Source: Afipia sp. (GTDB lineage Bacteria > Pseudomonadota > Alphaproteobacteria > Rhizobiales > Xanthobacteraceae). From it: a stretch of 64,000 nt of DNA. A program made the position numbers and the translations under genes. The stretch spans positions 1-64,000 of the forward strand of contig JAUSAX010000064.1 of NCBI GenBank assembly GCA_030652315.1, given 5' to 3'. Numbering within the stretch: position 1 is the first letter of the stretch; each line of letters begins with the position of its first letter. The notes below the pieces were generated by a model, which did no database searches, had not been told where the DNA came from, and worked only from the letters and a program-made list of their open reading frames with translations. Below are positions 17,901 through 26,565 of this stretch, in pieces.

Positions 17901-18282
17901 CGGCCCAAATTACAAGAGCGCGTCGCAATGGTTCCGCAAGGCCGCCGAGCGCGGCGTCGCCGACAGCCAGTTCAATCTCGGGATTCTCTATGCCCGTGGC
18001 ATCGGCGTGGACCAAAACCTTGCCGAGTCCTTCAAATGGTTCAGCCTCGCGGCCGCCCAGGGCGATGCGGATTCCGGCCGGAAGCGCGACGACATCGCCA
18101 AGCGCCTCGACGCCCAATCGCTCGCTGCGGCGAAACTCGCGACCCAGACCTTCGTGCCTGAAACGCAGCCCGCGGAGGCCACCGCCAATGGCGCGCCGGC
18201 GGGTGGATGGGACATCGCAGCGCCGGCGAAACCGGCAACGAAGCCCGCAGCCAAAACGGCGGCCAAAAGCACCGCCCATTGA
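14986..18282 (+). CDS. PodJ-like polar localisation protein with coiled coil and Sel1 repeats
   Basis: About 1098 residues. The N-terminus (WSVDGIEPSVRERAEASARHAGMSLGDWLNSAIG) is the conserved head of alphaproteobacterial PodJ/polarity proteins. Then come long heptad-rich segments with repeated RLD, LSQI and LEQR patterns (roughly residues 70-530), a Pro/Ala-rich linker (about 540-690), and one transmembrane helix around 725-742 (IRALLVGASVVVIVLGT). Beyond a second Pro-rich stretch lie Sel1-type TPR repeats (about 870-1010; AAFEIGVRYAEGKGVAADY, ATFRLGTLYEKGLGV, SQFNLGILYARGIGV). The expected topology is a cytoplasmic coiled coil with periplasmic Sel1 repeats, organising a cell pole. An alternative TTG start lies at 14911. 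Confidence 0.85.
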   Translation: MTARVSWSVDGIEPSVRERAEASARHAGMSLGDWLNSAIGSPGQSSREAQDVAEIHKRLDSIARQVEHMSHAPGAPKGDPAVARQLNDAISRLDARLSQLSDGPQHQGAPYRPAPTPRMAPAVSPAMAPTMSPMDFSIAEIVARQGELDGASRAMPQSSTRMPPPSFVNQAPPIQPQADFSGLERQLSQITSQIETLRRPDGVEQSIAAFRGELAEIRQAITEALPRRAIESLEGEIRSLGRRIDETRSTGIDSSALSGIERALSDIYSELRTLKPAEQLAGFDDAIRNLGGKIDTIVRSSTDPATVRQLEDAIAALKVIVSNVASNDALNELAGHVQTLSAKVDQLARAGGSSDILSALEQRIAVLTTALEQRDRAPVGDTVYFDNAVRTISDRLDHLQVGSDSSASLSHVEQRVHHLLERLEMSEPRGGNLAKVEEGLSDILRHLESQRMTSAGADQGLRAVAPMDGDLVDTIKRELSDIRFSQSETNRHTQDSLEAVHNTLGHVVDRLAQIEGDLRNARSASAPREMPPATAMAEPRARDTYPPEPPRQPTSFAPVPRPEMPNPAAAQAPIARAPVTQTTIAPPIVKAPAIAPSYDANEPATPPAASVRPPPSPRSPIDPSLPPDHPLEPGTRMQSARSGSSPSERIAASEVVLNEISASKQEPVSSTNFIQAARRAAQAAAATPPAASGPKQNRVTALNDAARNAAKAAAVGDSGISSKIRALLVGASVVVIVLGTVKMGMNLLSGHDNANSSLPAESSVTPPPPVPENGPRSDVAPVMPSMTSPTLLTRQSMSGPQIISVPAMPAIPAAAPAVPFVAPAAAPVATDVTGSIVTPPERISVTVPPAAKDRTKIKLTPVADKLPETIGGAALRTAANKGDPGAAFEIGVRYAEGKGVAADYVTAATWYERAAQNGIVPATFRLGTLYEKGLGVKKDADAARGYYLQAAEKGSAKAMHNLAVLDADGGGAGPNYKSASQWFRKAAERGVADSQFNLGILYARGIGVDQNLAESFKWFSLAAAQGDADSGRKRDDIAKRLDAQSLAAAKLATQTFVPETQPAEATANGAPAGGWDIAAPAKPATKPAAKTAAKSTAH

Positions 18283-18520
18283 CGGCGATTCAGCGGCCTT
18301 GACCACTGAATGAACCGCGCCGACAGACCTGCAGCACAGCATTAAGATTAACAGGCAGCGTGACCGGGAAACTGCGTCGCTTCGCGGCCGGTCGCCAAAT
18401 CTTTAACCCCACCGCAGATGATTTCGGGTAAGCAGGGGCGCGGCGCATGACCCGCGTCGCGGCAGATTCATTGCTGCGAGGGGCACACTGAGCCTCGCGC
18501 CAAAACTCAAGCGAACGCGC

Positions 18521-19447
18521 GTGCAACTTTTCCTCCCGATCGCCGACATTCCGGTCAATGTGTTTCTCATCCTGGGGATGGGCGCGGCCGTCGGCTTCGT
18601 ATCCGGCATGTTCGGCATCGGCGGCGGCTTCCTGATGACGCCGCTGCTGATCTTCATCGGAATTACACCTGCGGTCGCCGTCGCCTCGGTGACCAGCCAC
18701 ATGGCGGCCTCGTCGTTTTCCGGCGCATTGTCCTACTGGCGCAAGCGGGCGATCGATCCAGCTCTCTCGCTCGTCCTGTTGTGCGGCGGTGTCATGGGCA
18801 CCGCATTGGGCGTGTGGATCTTCACGCTGCTCCGCTCGGTGGGGCAGCTCGATCTCATCATCGCATTGTCCTACGTGGTGCTGCTGACCGCTGTTGGCAC
18901 GCTGATGTTCCTCGAAGGCGCGCGCGCCATCCTGCGCGCCCGGCGCGGCAACACCACGATCACCCGGCGAGCGCGGGCGCAGGGATGGATTCTCGGCCTG
19001 CCTCTGAAGATGCGCTTCAAGCGCTCGAAGATCTATCTGTCCGTCATCCCGGTGCTCGCCGTCGGGCTTTTCGTCGGCTTTCTCGGCGCCATCATGGGCG
19101 TCGGCGGCAGCTTCCTGCTGATTCCGATCATGATCTATGTCCTGCGGGTCCCCACCTCCACCGTTATCGGCTCGGCAATGGTGCTGACACTGGTGACGAT
19201 GGTGGTCGCAACCGTCCTGCACGCCGTGACCAACCATCTCGTCGATGCGGTTCTGGCGCTGATGCTGATGGTGGGCGGCGTGATCGGCGCACAATTCGGC
19301 GCGCGGGCCGGGCAGCGCATCCGCGGCGACCATCTGCGCCTGCTGCTCGGGCTTTTGATCCTGTCAGTCGGCGTCCGCTTTGCCGTCGAACTGGTGATCC
19401 GGCCGGACGAGCTCTATTCCATTCGCGATCTGGGGATCGGCGGATGA
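18521..19447 (+). CDS. TauE/SafE family sulfite/anion exporter
   Basis: A 308-residue membrane protein with two repeated halves, each with the TauE glycine motif: GFVSGMFGIGGGFLMTPLL near the N-terminus and FLGAIMGVGGSFLLIPIMI in the second half. About eight transmembrane helices are visible. The start is GTG at 18521. Family members export sulfite, sulfoacetate or related organosulfur anions. The stop overlaps the next start as ATGA, so the TIGR02186 protein is translationally coupled; that pair recurs in alphaproteobacteria as I know it and suggests one transport unit. Confidence 0.9.
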   Translation: MQLFLPIADIPVNVFLILGMGAAVGFVSGMFGIGGGFLMTPLLIFIGITPAVAVASVTSHMAASSFSGALSYWRKRAIDPALSLVLLCGGVMGTALGVWIFTLLRSVGQLDLIIALSYVVLLTAVGTLMFLEGARAILRARRGNTTITRRARAQGWILGLPLKMRFKRSKIYLSVIPVLAVGLFVGFLGAIMGVGGSFLLIPIMIYVLRVPTSTVIGSAMVLTLVTMVVATVLHAVTNHLVDAVLALMLMVGGVIGAQFGARAGQRIRGDHLRLLLGLLILSVGVRFAVELVIRPDELYSIRDLGIGG

Positions 19448-20226
19448 CCACTCGCGCATTCATCCTCTTCGCCACCTTGCTGCTCTCGCTTGGCACAGGC
19501 GGAATCGCGCGGGCGGAAAACCTGATCGTCTCGGTCTCCAATCACCGCATTACCGTGACGCCGAACTATTCCGGCGAAGAACTGGTCCTGTTCGGCTCCA
19601 TAGAACGCGACAGCAAATCGAAGCCGCCGGGCACCGCTTACGACATCGTGGTCACGGTAACCGGACCGCGCGCCGACATGGTGACACGGCGCAAGGAGCG
19701 CAAGCTCGGTATCTGGGTCAACGTCGATTCGCGCGAGTTCATTCAGGTCCCGTCCTACCTCGGCATCTTCGCCAATCGCCCGATCGACAATATCGCCTCG
19801 CCGGACGTCCAGCGGCGGCAGCAGATCGGGTTGACGAACTTCGCGTTGCCGCAGCGCATGGGCCCCGACGTCGCCAATACGGTGGCCAGCGATCCGTTCC
19901 GCTCGGCGTTCGTGCGGCTGCGCACCGACCACGGCCTCTATCGCGAGCAGACCAGCGCGTTGACCTTCCTCACTCCGACATTGTTTCGCACCGGCATTCC
20001 GCTGCCGGCAGAGGTGCCGACCGGCACCTACACCATCGACATCAAGCTGTTTGCCGGTGGAGCGTTCGTGGCCAGGACCGAGACCGCGTTTGAAATCGTC
20101 AAGGTCGGCTTCGAGCAGTTCGTCGCCAACTCCGCACGCCACCATGGGCTGCTCTACGGCCTCGCCACCGCAATGATGGCGATCATGACCGGATGGCTTG
20201 CATCCGTGATCTTCCGCAGGGATTAA
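19444..20226 (+). CDS. TIGR02186 family membrane-anchored protein
   Basis: A 260-residue protein. A signal peptide (ending near GIARAEN) is followed by a beta-rich periplasmic part with ITVTPNYSGEELVLFG and DIVVTVTGPRADMVTRRKE, and a C-terminal transmembrane helix (GLLYGLATAMMAIMTGWLASVIF) with short positive tail. This is the TIGR02186 pattern, a family restricted mostly to alphaproteobacteria and usually found beside TauE/SafE exporters. It probably assists the exporter at the periplasmic side; unproven. Its last four bases overlap the convergent transporter gene. Confidence 0.85.
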   Translation: MTTRAFILFATLLLSLGTGGIARAENLIVSVSNHRITVTPNYSGEELVLFGSIERDSKSKPPGTAYDIVVTVTGPRADMVTRRKERKLGIWVNVDSREFIQVPSYLGIFANRPIDNIASPDVQRRQQIGLTNFALPQRMGPDVANTVASDPFRSAFVRLRTDHGLYREQTSALTFLTPTLFRTGIPLPAEVPTGTYTIDIKLFAGGAFVARTETAFEIVKVGFEQFVANSARHHGLLYGLATAMMAIMTGWLASVIFRRD

Positions 20227-21557
20227 AGGAAGAAACCCGCGATCATGGCGAGGACGCAGACGGCCATCGCTGCCGTCGACAGCCATCCCAGCCAGTATAG
20301 CGGCCCGGAGACGATGAATTTGCTCATCACGTCGTGACGGCGCGCGATGATCATCAGCAGAGCCATGACCGGCACGGCGAGCACGCCGTTGATCACCGCA
20401 CTCCAGTACAGCGCCGAGATGGGGTTGATCGGCGTGAAGTTGAGAAGAATACCGATCCCTGCCGATAGAGCCAGCACGCCGTAGAATGCGGCCGCCTCGC
20501 GCGGCTTGCGGGCAAGACCGACGGTCCATTTGCGACCCTCCCCGACCGCATAGGCCGCCGAACCGGCCAGCACCGGCACCGCCAGCAGACCAGTGCCGAT
20601 AATGCCAAGCGCGAAGATGAACTCTGCAAAAACGCCCGCAATCGGCTTCAACGCTTCTGCAGCCTGCGCGGAGGTTTCGATATTGGTCTTGCCGGTTGCA
20701 TTGAGCGTCGCCGCTGCCGTGATAATGATCGAGATCGCAATCAGGTTCGAGAATGCCATGCCGACGATGGTGTCGGCACGGATACGGTGAAACTCCTTCA
20801 CCGCGCCATAGTGTTTCTCCGCCAACGGCTGTTTCGTTGCATCGACACGCTGATCCTCCGCCTCCTGAGACGCCTGCCAGAAGAACAGATAAGGCGAGAT
20901 GGTAGTGCCGAGGATTGCGACCAGCGTGGTCAGGAACGCAGACGTCCACTGCACCTGCGGAATGACGATGCCGCGCAACGCGTCGCCCCATGATACTTTC
21001 GTGACCGCCAGCGCCGCGACATAGGTGAACAGACTGAGCGTCAGCCATTTCAACACGGCGCTGTAGCGCTTGTAATCGAGGAAGATTTGCGCCGTCACCG
21101 AGGCGACGCCGAACACCAGCACGTAAAGAAAGCCTGGACCGCCGATCAGGAGCTTGAGCGCGTCGCCCATCGCCGCGAGATCGGCCGCGATATTGATCGT
21201 GTTGGCGATGAACAACAGTGCAATGACGATGTTCAGAAGCCAGGCCGGATAGAGACGGCGGACGTTGCCGGCGATGCCGTGGCCGGTTACCCGCCCGACG
21301 CGCGCGGAGATTTCCTGAATCGCCGCCATCAGCGGAAACGTCAACAGCATGGTCCAGCCGATGCCGTAACCGAGCTGCGCGCCCGCCTGACTGTAAGTGC
21401 CGATACCGGATGGATCATCGTCCGATGCACCGGTGACGAGACCCGGACCTAAGGTCTTCAGAAAGCTGCGCAGGCTGAAGGGCTCCGGCGGCTTGGCCTT
21501 ATGAACCGGCTTTTCCGGCTCCGGCTTTTTTCGATGATCGGCCTTCCGATATGCCAT
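20223..21557 (-). CDS. NRAMP-family divalent metal transporter, non-canonical binding site
   Basis: About 444 residues, 11 predicted transmembrane helices, NRAMP fold. The first-helix motif is DPSGIGT (D48-P49-S50-G51) instead of DPGN, and the sixth-helix motif is TTISPYLFFWQ (S221-P222-Y223) instead of MPHN. The Met that selects transition metals in canonical MntH/DMT1 is therefore replaced by Ser. NRAMP-related proteins lacking this Met are reported to move Mg or other hard cations, so I would not call this MntH. A Lys/Pro-rich N-terminal tail precedes the first helix. ATG at 21557 chosen; the frame stays open further upstream. Confidence 0.82.
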   Translation of the reverse strand: MAYRKADHRKKPEPEKPVHKAKPPEPFSLRSFLKTLGPGLVTGASDDDPSGIGTYSQAGAQLGYGIGWTMLLTFPLMAAIQEISARVGRVTGHGIAGNVRRLYPAWLLNIVIALLFIANTINIAADLAAMGDALKLLIGGPGFLYVLVFGVASVTAQIFLDYKRYSAVLKWLTLSLFTYVAALAVTKVSWGDALRGIVIPQVQWTSAFLTTLVAILGTTISPYLFFWQASQEAEDQRVDATKQPLAEKHYGAVKEFHRIRADTIVGMAFSNLIAISIIITAAATLNATGKTNIETSAQAAEALKPIAGVFAEFIFALGIIGTGLLAVPVLAGSAAYAVGEGRKWTVGLARKPREAAAFYGVLALSAGIGILLNFTPINPISALYWSAVINGVLAVPVMALLMIIARRHDVMSKFIVSGPLYWLGWLSTAAMAVCVLAMIAGFFL

Positions 21558-21693
21558 GCCAGCGCCCTGCCGCGGCTGACAACGGCCAAGGCGCGCGGCG
21601 GTTCCATACACGGTGGGCCGACCGCGACAGGGACGCACGACGGAATAGTGGCTCCGACTGACGCAAGAGTCCTGCGGCGCGGGCCCCGTGACT

Positions 21694-22392
21694 TCAGGAA
21701 CAGCGCGACGCCGCGATGGTGTGCACGCGGCGGTCGCCGAGCACGTGCGCGGTGAAAGCCAGCGTCCGGAAGATCGCCGCGAAGGCCACGTCGCGAATGC
21801 TCAAGCCGCCGGTGTAAGCACCGAATGCCGGCATCACCGCGCGCTCCCCGTCGCTGGCGAAGCATCGCCGTTCCACGGAGCGCCCGCGCGTCGAGACCCG
21901 CGCCTTGGGATGGAGATGTCCCGCGACTTCCCCCACTGCGCCGGTCGGCTCATGGCGAAACACAATCGGCCCGATGGCGACTGCGTCTGCGACCACGCCG
22001 CCGAGATCCCGCGGCAGTGCCGGATCGTGATTGCCGGAAATCCAGATCCAGTCGCGCCTCGATTGCAACGCCGACAGCGCCTCGCGGTCATCCGGTGACA
22101 ACCGCTCGTGCGCGTCGCGATCGTGGAAGCTGTCGCCGAGCGCAATCACCGTGCGCGGGTCGTGCCGCGCGATCACCGCGCTTAGTTGCGCGAGCGTTGC
22201 CGCGGTATCGAACGGCGGCAACAGCACGCCCCGTTGCGCGAAGCTGGAGCCTTTTTCGAGATGTAGATCTGAGACGACCAAAAGGCGTTCGTCCTCCCAG
22301 AACAACGCGCCAGCAAGATCGGCGGCAAAGGTAACGCCCGCCACATTTACTTGCTCAGAAGACAAGCGGGGGACTGCACTCTCGTTCGTCAT
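21694..22392 (-). CDS. pdeM: Ligase-associated DNA damage response endonuclease PdeM
   Basis: A 232-residue calcineurin-like metallophosphoesterase. Metal-binding motifs appear in order: VVSDLHLEKG (DxH), ALGDSFHD (GDxxxD), ISGNHDP (GNHD), and late His residues in FRHEP and VAGHLHPKA. This arrangement and length are those of PdeM, which is encoded with an Lhr-like helicase and sometimes an ATP-dependent DNA ligase in a DNA-repair cassette. The helicase gene is directly upstream here; no ligase gene is in the window. The start codon at 22392 lies inside a palindromic repeat. Confidence 0.92.
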   Translation of the reverse strand: MTNESAVPRLSSEQVNVAGVTFAADLAGALFWEDERLLVVSDLHLEKGSSFAQRGVLLPPFDTAATLAQLSAVIARHDPRTVIALGDSFHDRDAHERLSPDDREALSALQSRRDWIWISGNHDPALPRDLGGVVADAVAIGPIVFRHEPTGAVGEVAGHLHPKARVSTRGRSVERRCFASDGERAVMPAFGAYTGGLSIRDVAFAAIFRTLAFTAHVLGDRRVHTIAASRCS

Positions 22393-22512
22393 GGCCGGGC
22401 ATAGCCGTCAGAAGGACGGCGTCGCTTCGCTCGCCTATGTCCCGGCCATCCACGTCCTATCTCTTTTAAGAAAAGAAACGACGTGGATGCCCGGCACAAG
22501 GCCGGGCATGAC
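22388..22512. repeat. REP-like repeat between the helicase and pdeM genes
   Basis: Contains GTCATGGCCGGGCAT at the left end and GCCGGGCATGAC at the right end, CCCGGCCAT at 22441-22449, and an inner hairpin ATCCACGTC (22448-22456) / GACGTGGAT (22480-22488) capped by CTTTT-AAG-AAAAG. The GGCCGGG motif recurs in the element near 56711. It spans the gap between the two repair genes and covers the pdeM start codon, so it may modulate their relative expression. Confidence 0.8.
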
Positions 22513-22546
22513 GAAATGAATGGATCGGAGTCATGCAGGAGCATCT

Positions 22547-25099
22547 CTAGTTCCGCGACATCGCCTCTTTCACAAGTTCCTCGGCGGCCTCCGCCAGCAA
22601 CTCGTCGGACGCTTCGCCATAAACCGCTTCGCGGCCGATTTCCAGCATCACCGGCACCGCGAGCGGCGACACCCGGTCGAGTTCCTTGTGGGTGATTCGG
22701 CCCTTGATCCGGATCAGCATATCGCTGAGGCGGCGAATATCCAGCAATCCGGTGGCGGCATCCGCTCGTGCCGCACGCAGCAGGACATGATCGGGCTGGT
22801 GCTTGCGCAGCACGTCATAGACAAGATCCGTCGAGAACAGCACCTGCCGCCGCGATTTCTCCTCGCCAGTGAAACGCCGCGCGATCAGGCCCGAGATCAC
22901 GGCGCAGGTCCGGAACGTGCGCTTCATCAATGCCGATTCCGCGAGCCACGCCTCCAGATCGTCGCCTAACATATCCGCATCGAACAGCGCATCGAGATCG
23001 AGGCGACCATTGCGGATCATCGATGACATGTCGCCGAGTGACCAAACAGCCAACGCATATTCATTGGCGACGAAGCCGAGCGGCTTTGCCCGCCCCCGCT
23101 CCAGCCGCCGCGTCAGCAGCATGCCCAGCGTCTGATGCGCGAGACGCCCCTCGAACGGATAGCAAACGAGATAGTGCTTGTCGGCGCGGGGAAATGTCTC
23201 AACGACCAGTTCGCGCGGACCCGGCACCCGGGAAAACACCGCCTGCAGCGACAGCCATTCGCGGACCTGATCGGGCAGACCTTTCCACGCGTGCTGATCG
23301 GCGAGCAGGAGACGCACGCGCTCGGCCAGATAGGTCGAGAGCGGAAACTTGCCGCCTGCGTAGGACGGCACCTTGGCATTGGCATCGTTGCTGCGCGACA
23401 CGTACACCTCGTCTTCCATCAACGCTTCGTAACGCACCACCTCGCCACCGAACACGAAGGTGTCGTTCGGCACGAGTCCTTCGATGAAATACTCCTCGAT
23501 CTGGCCGAGCATGCGCCCGCCCCGCGCGATCACGCCGGTCGAACCCGAGCCCTTGCTGCGGCCACGCACCAGTTTCACCTTGAGCATCGGCTCTTCGACG
23601 ATGGTGCCGACATTGAGGCGGTAGCTTTGGCGCACCTTCGGATTGGTGACGCGCCAGCGTCCGGCCTTGTCCTGCTTGATTCGCGCAAATCGCTCATAGC
23701 TTTTCAGCGCATAACCGCCGGTCGCAACGAAATCCATCGCGTCGTCGAAATCGGCGCGCGTCAGATCCATATACGGCGCGGCACCGCGCACTTCGTCATA
23801 AAGCGCGTCGGCCAGAAATGGCTCGCCGCAGGCGCAACCCAGCACATGCTGTGCCAGCACATCGAGCGAGCCGGTGCGCTGCGGCGGCGTATCCTGCGCA
23901 TTCTCCGCAACCGCATCGATCGCGGCGCGGCATTCCAGCACCTCGAACCGATTGGCGGGCACCATCACCGCGCGTGACGGCTCATCAAGTCGGTGATTGG
24001 CGCGGCCGATCCGCTGCATCAGCCGCGAGGCACCTTTCGGCGCACCAACATTGATGACGAGATCGATATCGCCCCAGTCGATGCCGAGATCGAGCGAGGA
24101 CGTACAGACCACGCCGCGCAGCTTGCCCGCCGCCATCGCGTCCTCGACCTTGCGGCGCTGCGCCACATCGAGAGAGCCGTGATGCAGCGCGATCGCGAGG
24201 CCGTCGTCGTTGATGCGCCACAGATCCTGAAACAACATCTCCGCCTGCGCCCGGGTATTGACGAACATCAGCGAGGTCTTGTTGGCCTTGACCAACTCAT
24301 AAATCTCACCGAGCGCATGCCGCGCCATGTGACCGGCCCACGGCAGACGTTCCTTGGTGTCGAGCATTTCAACGATAGGCGCAGCGCCGGCATCCGCGAT
24401 CACAAGATCGGCCATGTTTTGCATGCCTCTGGTCTGCGGCATCAGATAGCGCCGTAAATCATCCGGCTCCGCGACAGTTGCCGAGAGACCCACCGTCGTC
24501 ACGTTTGGCGCAAGCCGCCACAGCCGCGCGAGGCCGAGCGACAGAAGATCGCCGCGCTTCGAGGTCACCAGCGCATGCAACTCGTCGAGCACCACCCGCT
24601 TCAACGAGGAAAACAGAAACGGCGCATCGTCGGACGACAGCAACAGCGCGAGCTGCTCCGGCGTGGTCAGCAGAATGTCCGGTGGATATTTGCGCTGGCG
24701 CTGCCGCCGCGACACCGGCGTGTCACCGGTGCGGGTCTCGACGCGGACCGGCAACTTCATGTCCGCGATGGGCCGTTCGAGATTGCGCGCGATGTCCACC
24801 GCCAGCGCCTTCAGCGGCGAAATATAAAGCGTGTGCAGACCACCGGTTCGCGCGACACTGCGTCCGGTAGACATCGTTTTCGCAGCTCTGGGCTGCGGCG
24901 TACCCAATTCCACGAGCGTCGGGAGGAAACCCGCCAGCGTCTTGCCCGCACCCGTCGGCGCGATCAGCAAGGCAGACCGGTTGTTTTGTGCCTTCGCCAA
25001 CAGATCAAGCTGATGCGCGCGCGGCGACCAGCCCCGTGCCGCGAACCAGCGCTGGAAAATCTCGGGCAGCAGATCGGAAGATGGGGCTCTGATATCCAC
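22547..25099 (-). CDS. Ligase-associated DEXH-box helicase (Lhr-like)
   Basis: An 850-residue superfamily 2 helicase. Motifs are visible in order: LLIAPTGAGKTLAGFLP (Walker A), TLYISPLKALAVD (Ia), LLTTPEQLALLL, VVLDELHAL (DEVH-like box, here DELH), VGLSATV (III), SLMFVNTRAQAEMLFQDL (IV), VCTSSLDLGIDWGDIDLVI (V) and RIGRANHR (VI). A long C-terminal region of the Lhr-core type follows. The GTG at 25099 starts a family-like VDIRAPSSDLL. Works in DNA repair with PdeM, whose gene follows on the same strand after a repeat. Confidence 0.93.
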   Translation of the reverse strand: MDIRAPSSDLLPEIFQRWFAARGWSPRAHQLDLLAKAQNNRSALLIAPTGAGKTLAGFLPTLVELGTPQPRAAKTMSTGRSVARTGGLHTLYISPLKALAVDIARNLERPIADMKLPVRVETRTGDTPVSRRQRQRKYPPDILLTTPEQLALLLSSDDAPFLFSSLKRVVLDELHALVTSKRGDLLSLGLARLWRLAPNVTTVGLSATVAEPDDLRRYLMPQTRGMQNMADLVIADAGAAPIVEMLDTKERLPWAGHMARHALGEIYELVKANKTSLMFVNTRAQAEMLFQDLWRINDDGLAIALHHGSLDVAQRRKVEDAMAAGKLRGVVCTSSLDLGIDWGDIDLVINVGAPKGASRLMQRIGRANHRLDEPSRAVMVPANRFEVLECRAAIDAVAENAQDTPPQRTGSLDVLAQHVLGCACGEPFLADALYDEVRGAAPYMDLTRADFDDAMDFVATGGYALKSYERFARIKQDKAGRWRVTNPKVRQSYRLNVGTIVEEPMLKVKLVRGRSKGSGSTGVIARGGRMLGQIEEYFIEGLVPNDTFVFGGEVVRYEALMEDEVYVSRSNDANAKVPSYAGGKFPLSTYLAERVRLLLADQHAWKGLPDQVREWLSLQAVFSRVPGPRELVVETFPRADKHYLVCYPFEGRLAHQTLGMLLTRRLERGRAKPLGFVANEYALAVWSLGDMSSMIRNGRLDLDALFDADMLGDDLEAWLAESALMKRTFRTCAVISGLIARRFTGEEKSRRQVLFSTDLVYDVLRKHQPDHVLLRAARADAATGLLDIRRLSDMLIRIKGRITHKELDRVSPLAVPVMLEIGREAVYGEASDELLAEAAEELVKEAMSRN

Positions 25100-25170
25100 G
25101 CCCTAGAGTTAAGGCGTCGCAGGCGTCCGGTCGAGAGCGGAGACGGACGATCCGCCTCCGCTCCGCAGCG

Positions 25171-26388
25171 TTATTCGGTGACCGGCTTGTCCGAAATATC
25201 CCAATCCTTGCCGTTGAAGATCGCGATGTGGAGCGTCTTCATCGGCGTGTAGTTATCCGGCGTGAAGCTGTAGGTAATGCCGTCCAGCATGTAGGGTGAG
25301 TGGAAACCCGCCAGCGATTGCGCCTGCTTCAGCACGTTGGCGCGGGTCAGATCGTCGCCACAGCGGCGCAGGATTTCCGCCATTGTCACCGCCTGCCCGT
25401 AACCTGCATAGGCGATGGTGTTGTCGGGATCGACGTTCGGCAGGTACTTCTTGCGCAGTTCCTCGAAGCCCATCACGTCCGGATCCTTCTCCCAGCGCGG
25501 CACGCCGACCTCCTTGGCGTAGCGCATGGCGACAATGCCGGTGGCATTCTCGAGGCCCGCGGCATTCAGGATCGAGCGGCCAGTGGAACCGGCCGTCAAC
25601 AGATGCAGCGGCTTCCAGCCGAGTTCGACCACCTTGCGGACCGACTGCGACGTCGCCTTGCCGGTGGTGATGTTGAAAAAGACATCCGCGCCCGACTTGG
25701 ACAGGTTGATGAGCTGCGAATCGATGGTCGGATCGGTGAGGTCGTAGGTGGCTTCCGCAACGACGGTGGCCTTGCCTCCCGCCTGCGCCAGCACTTCCTT
25801 GAACGGGCCGAGGAAATCACGCCCGAAGTCGTCGTTCTGATACAGGATCGCGACCTTGGCGTTCGGCTTCACGTTCAAGACGTGCTTGGCGAGGATGCGC
25901 GCCTCGGTCGGATAGAGCGGCAGGCCAGCCATGGTCCATTTAAAGTTCTTCGGGTCGTTCCACTTGGACGCACCGGTGTTCAGCAGAAGCTGCGGCACGC
26001 CCTTGGAGTTGAGATATTTGTGCACGGCGGTCTGCGGTGCCGTGCCCAGAGAACCGAACAGCGCCAGCACTTCTTCCTGCTCCACCAACCGGCGGGTCGC
26101 TTCCACCGCCTTCGGGGCGGAATATGAGTCGTCCAGCGAGAGCATCTTGACCTTGCGGCCGTTGATGCCGCCCTTTTCGTTGATCATTTCGAAATAGGCG
26201 GTCGCGACGCGGCCAAGCACGCCGTAGAGCGAACCCGGACCCGAATGGGGGACGGTCTGACCAAGCTTGATTTCGGTGTCGCTCGCGCCCGGGTCGTATT
26301 TCTTCTGCGCGTGAGCAGCTGACGCCGCCATAAGAACAGTGGCTGCAAGCGCAGCACCGGCGGTGAACGATTTCATCGTCGTTTTCAT
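25171..26388 (-). CDS. ABC transporter periplasmic substrate-binding protein, branched-chain amino-acid type
   Basis: A 405-residue type I periplasmic binding protein. The signal peptide (MKTTMKSFTAGAALAATVLMAASAAHAQ) precedes IKLGQTVPHSGPGSLYG, the usual ligand-pocket opening, then NEKGGINGRKVKMLSLDD and VLALFGSLGTAPQTAV. This is the LivK-like family that binds branched-chain amino acids, amides, urea or aromatic acids. AAGGAG upstream fixes the ATG at 26388. No permease or ATPase genes are adjacent, so it is an orphan binding protein and the ligand is unknown. Confidence 0.88.
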   Translation of the reverse strand: MKTTMKSFTAGAALAATVLMAASAAHAQKKYDPGASDTEIKLGQTVPHSGPGSLYGVLGRVATAYFEMINEKGGINGRKVKMLSLDDSYSAPKAVEATRRLVEQEEVLALFGSLGTAPQTAVHKYLNSKGVPQLLLNTGASKWNDPKNFKWTMAGLPLYPTEARILAKHVLNVKPNAKVAILYQNDDFGRDFLGPFKEVLAQAGGKATVVAEATYDLTDPTIDSQLINLSKSGADVFFNITTGKATSQSVRKVVELGWKPLHLLTAGSTGRSILNAAGLENATGIVAMRYAKEVGVPRWEKDPDVMGFEELRKKYLPNVDPDNTIAYAGYGQAVTMAEILRRCGDDLTRANVLKQAQSLAGFHSPYMLDGITYSFTPDNYTPMKTLHIAIFNGKDWDISDKPVTE

Positions 26389-26565
26389 TTTCTTGTAATC
26401 TCCTTGGATTGTTCCAGCGGCATTCTGCGATGCCTTTGATTTTCCGGGCGTATTCATCGCGAATCGGATGCAGATCACGGCATCCTGCCGGGCATCACGC
26501 CCCTGTCTTGCGTCTTGGCGCTGCGGACCAATGAGTGACTCGTCTTGAGGCAGGCTCGAAGCCGA

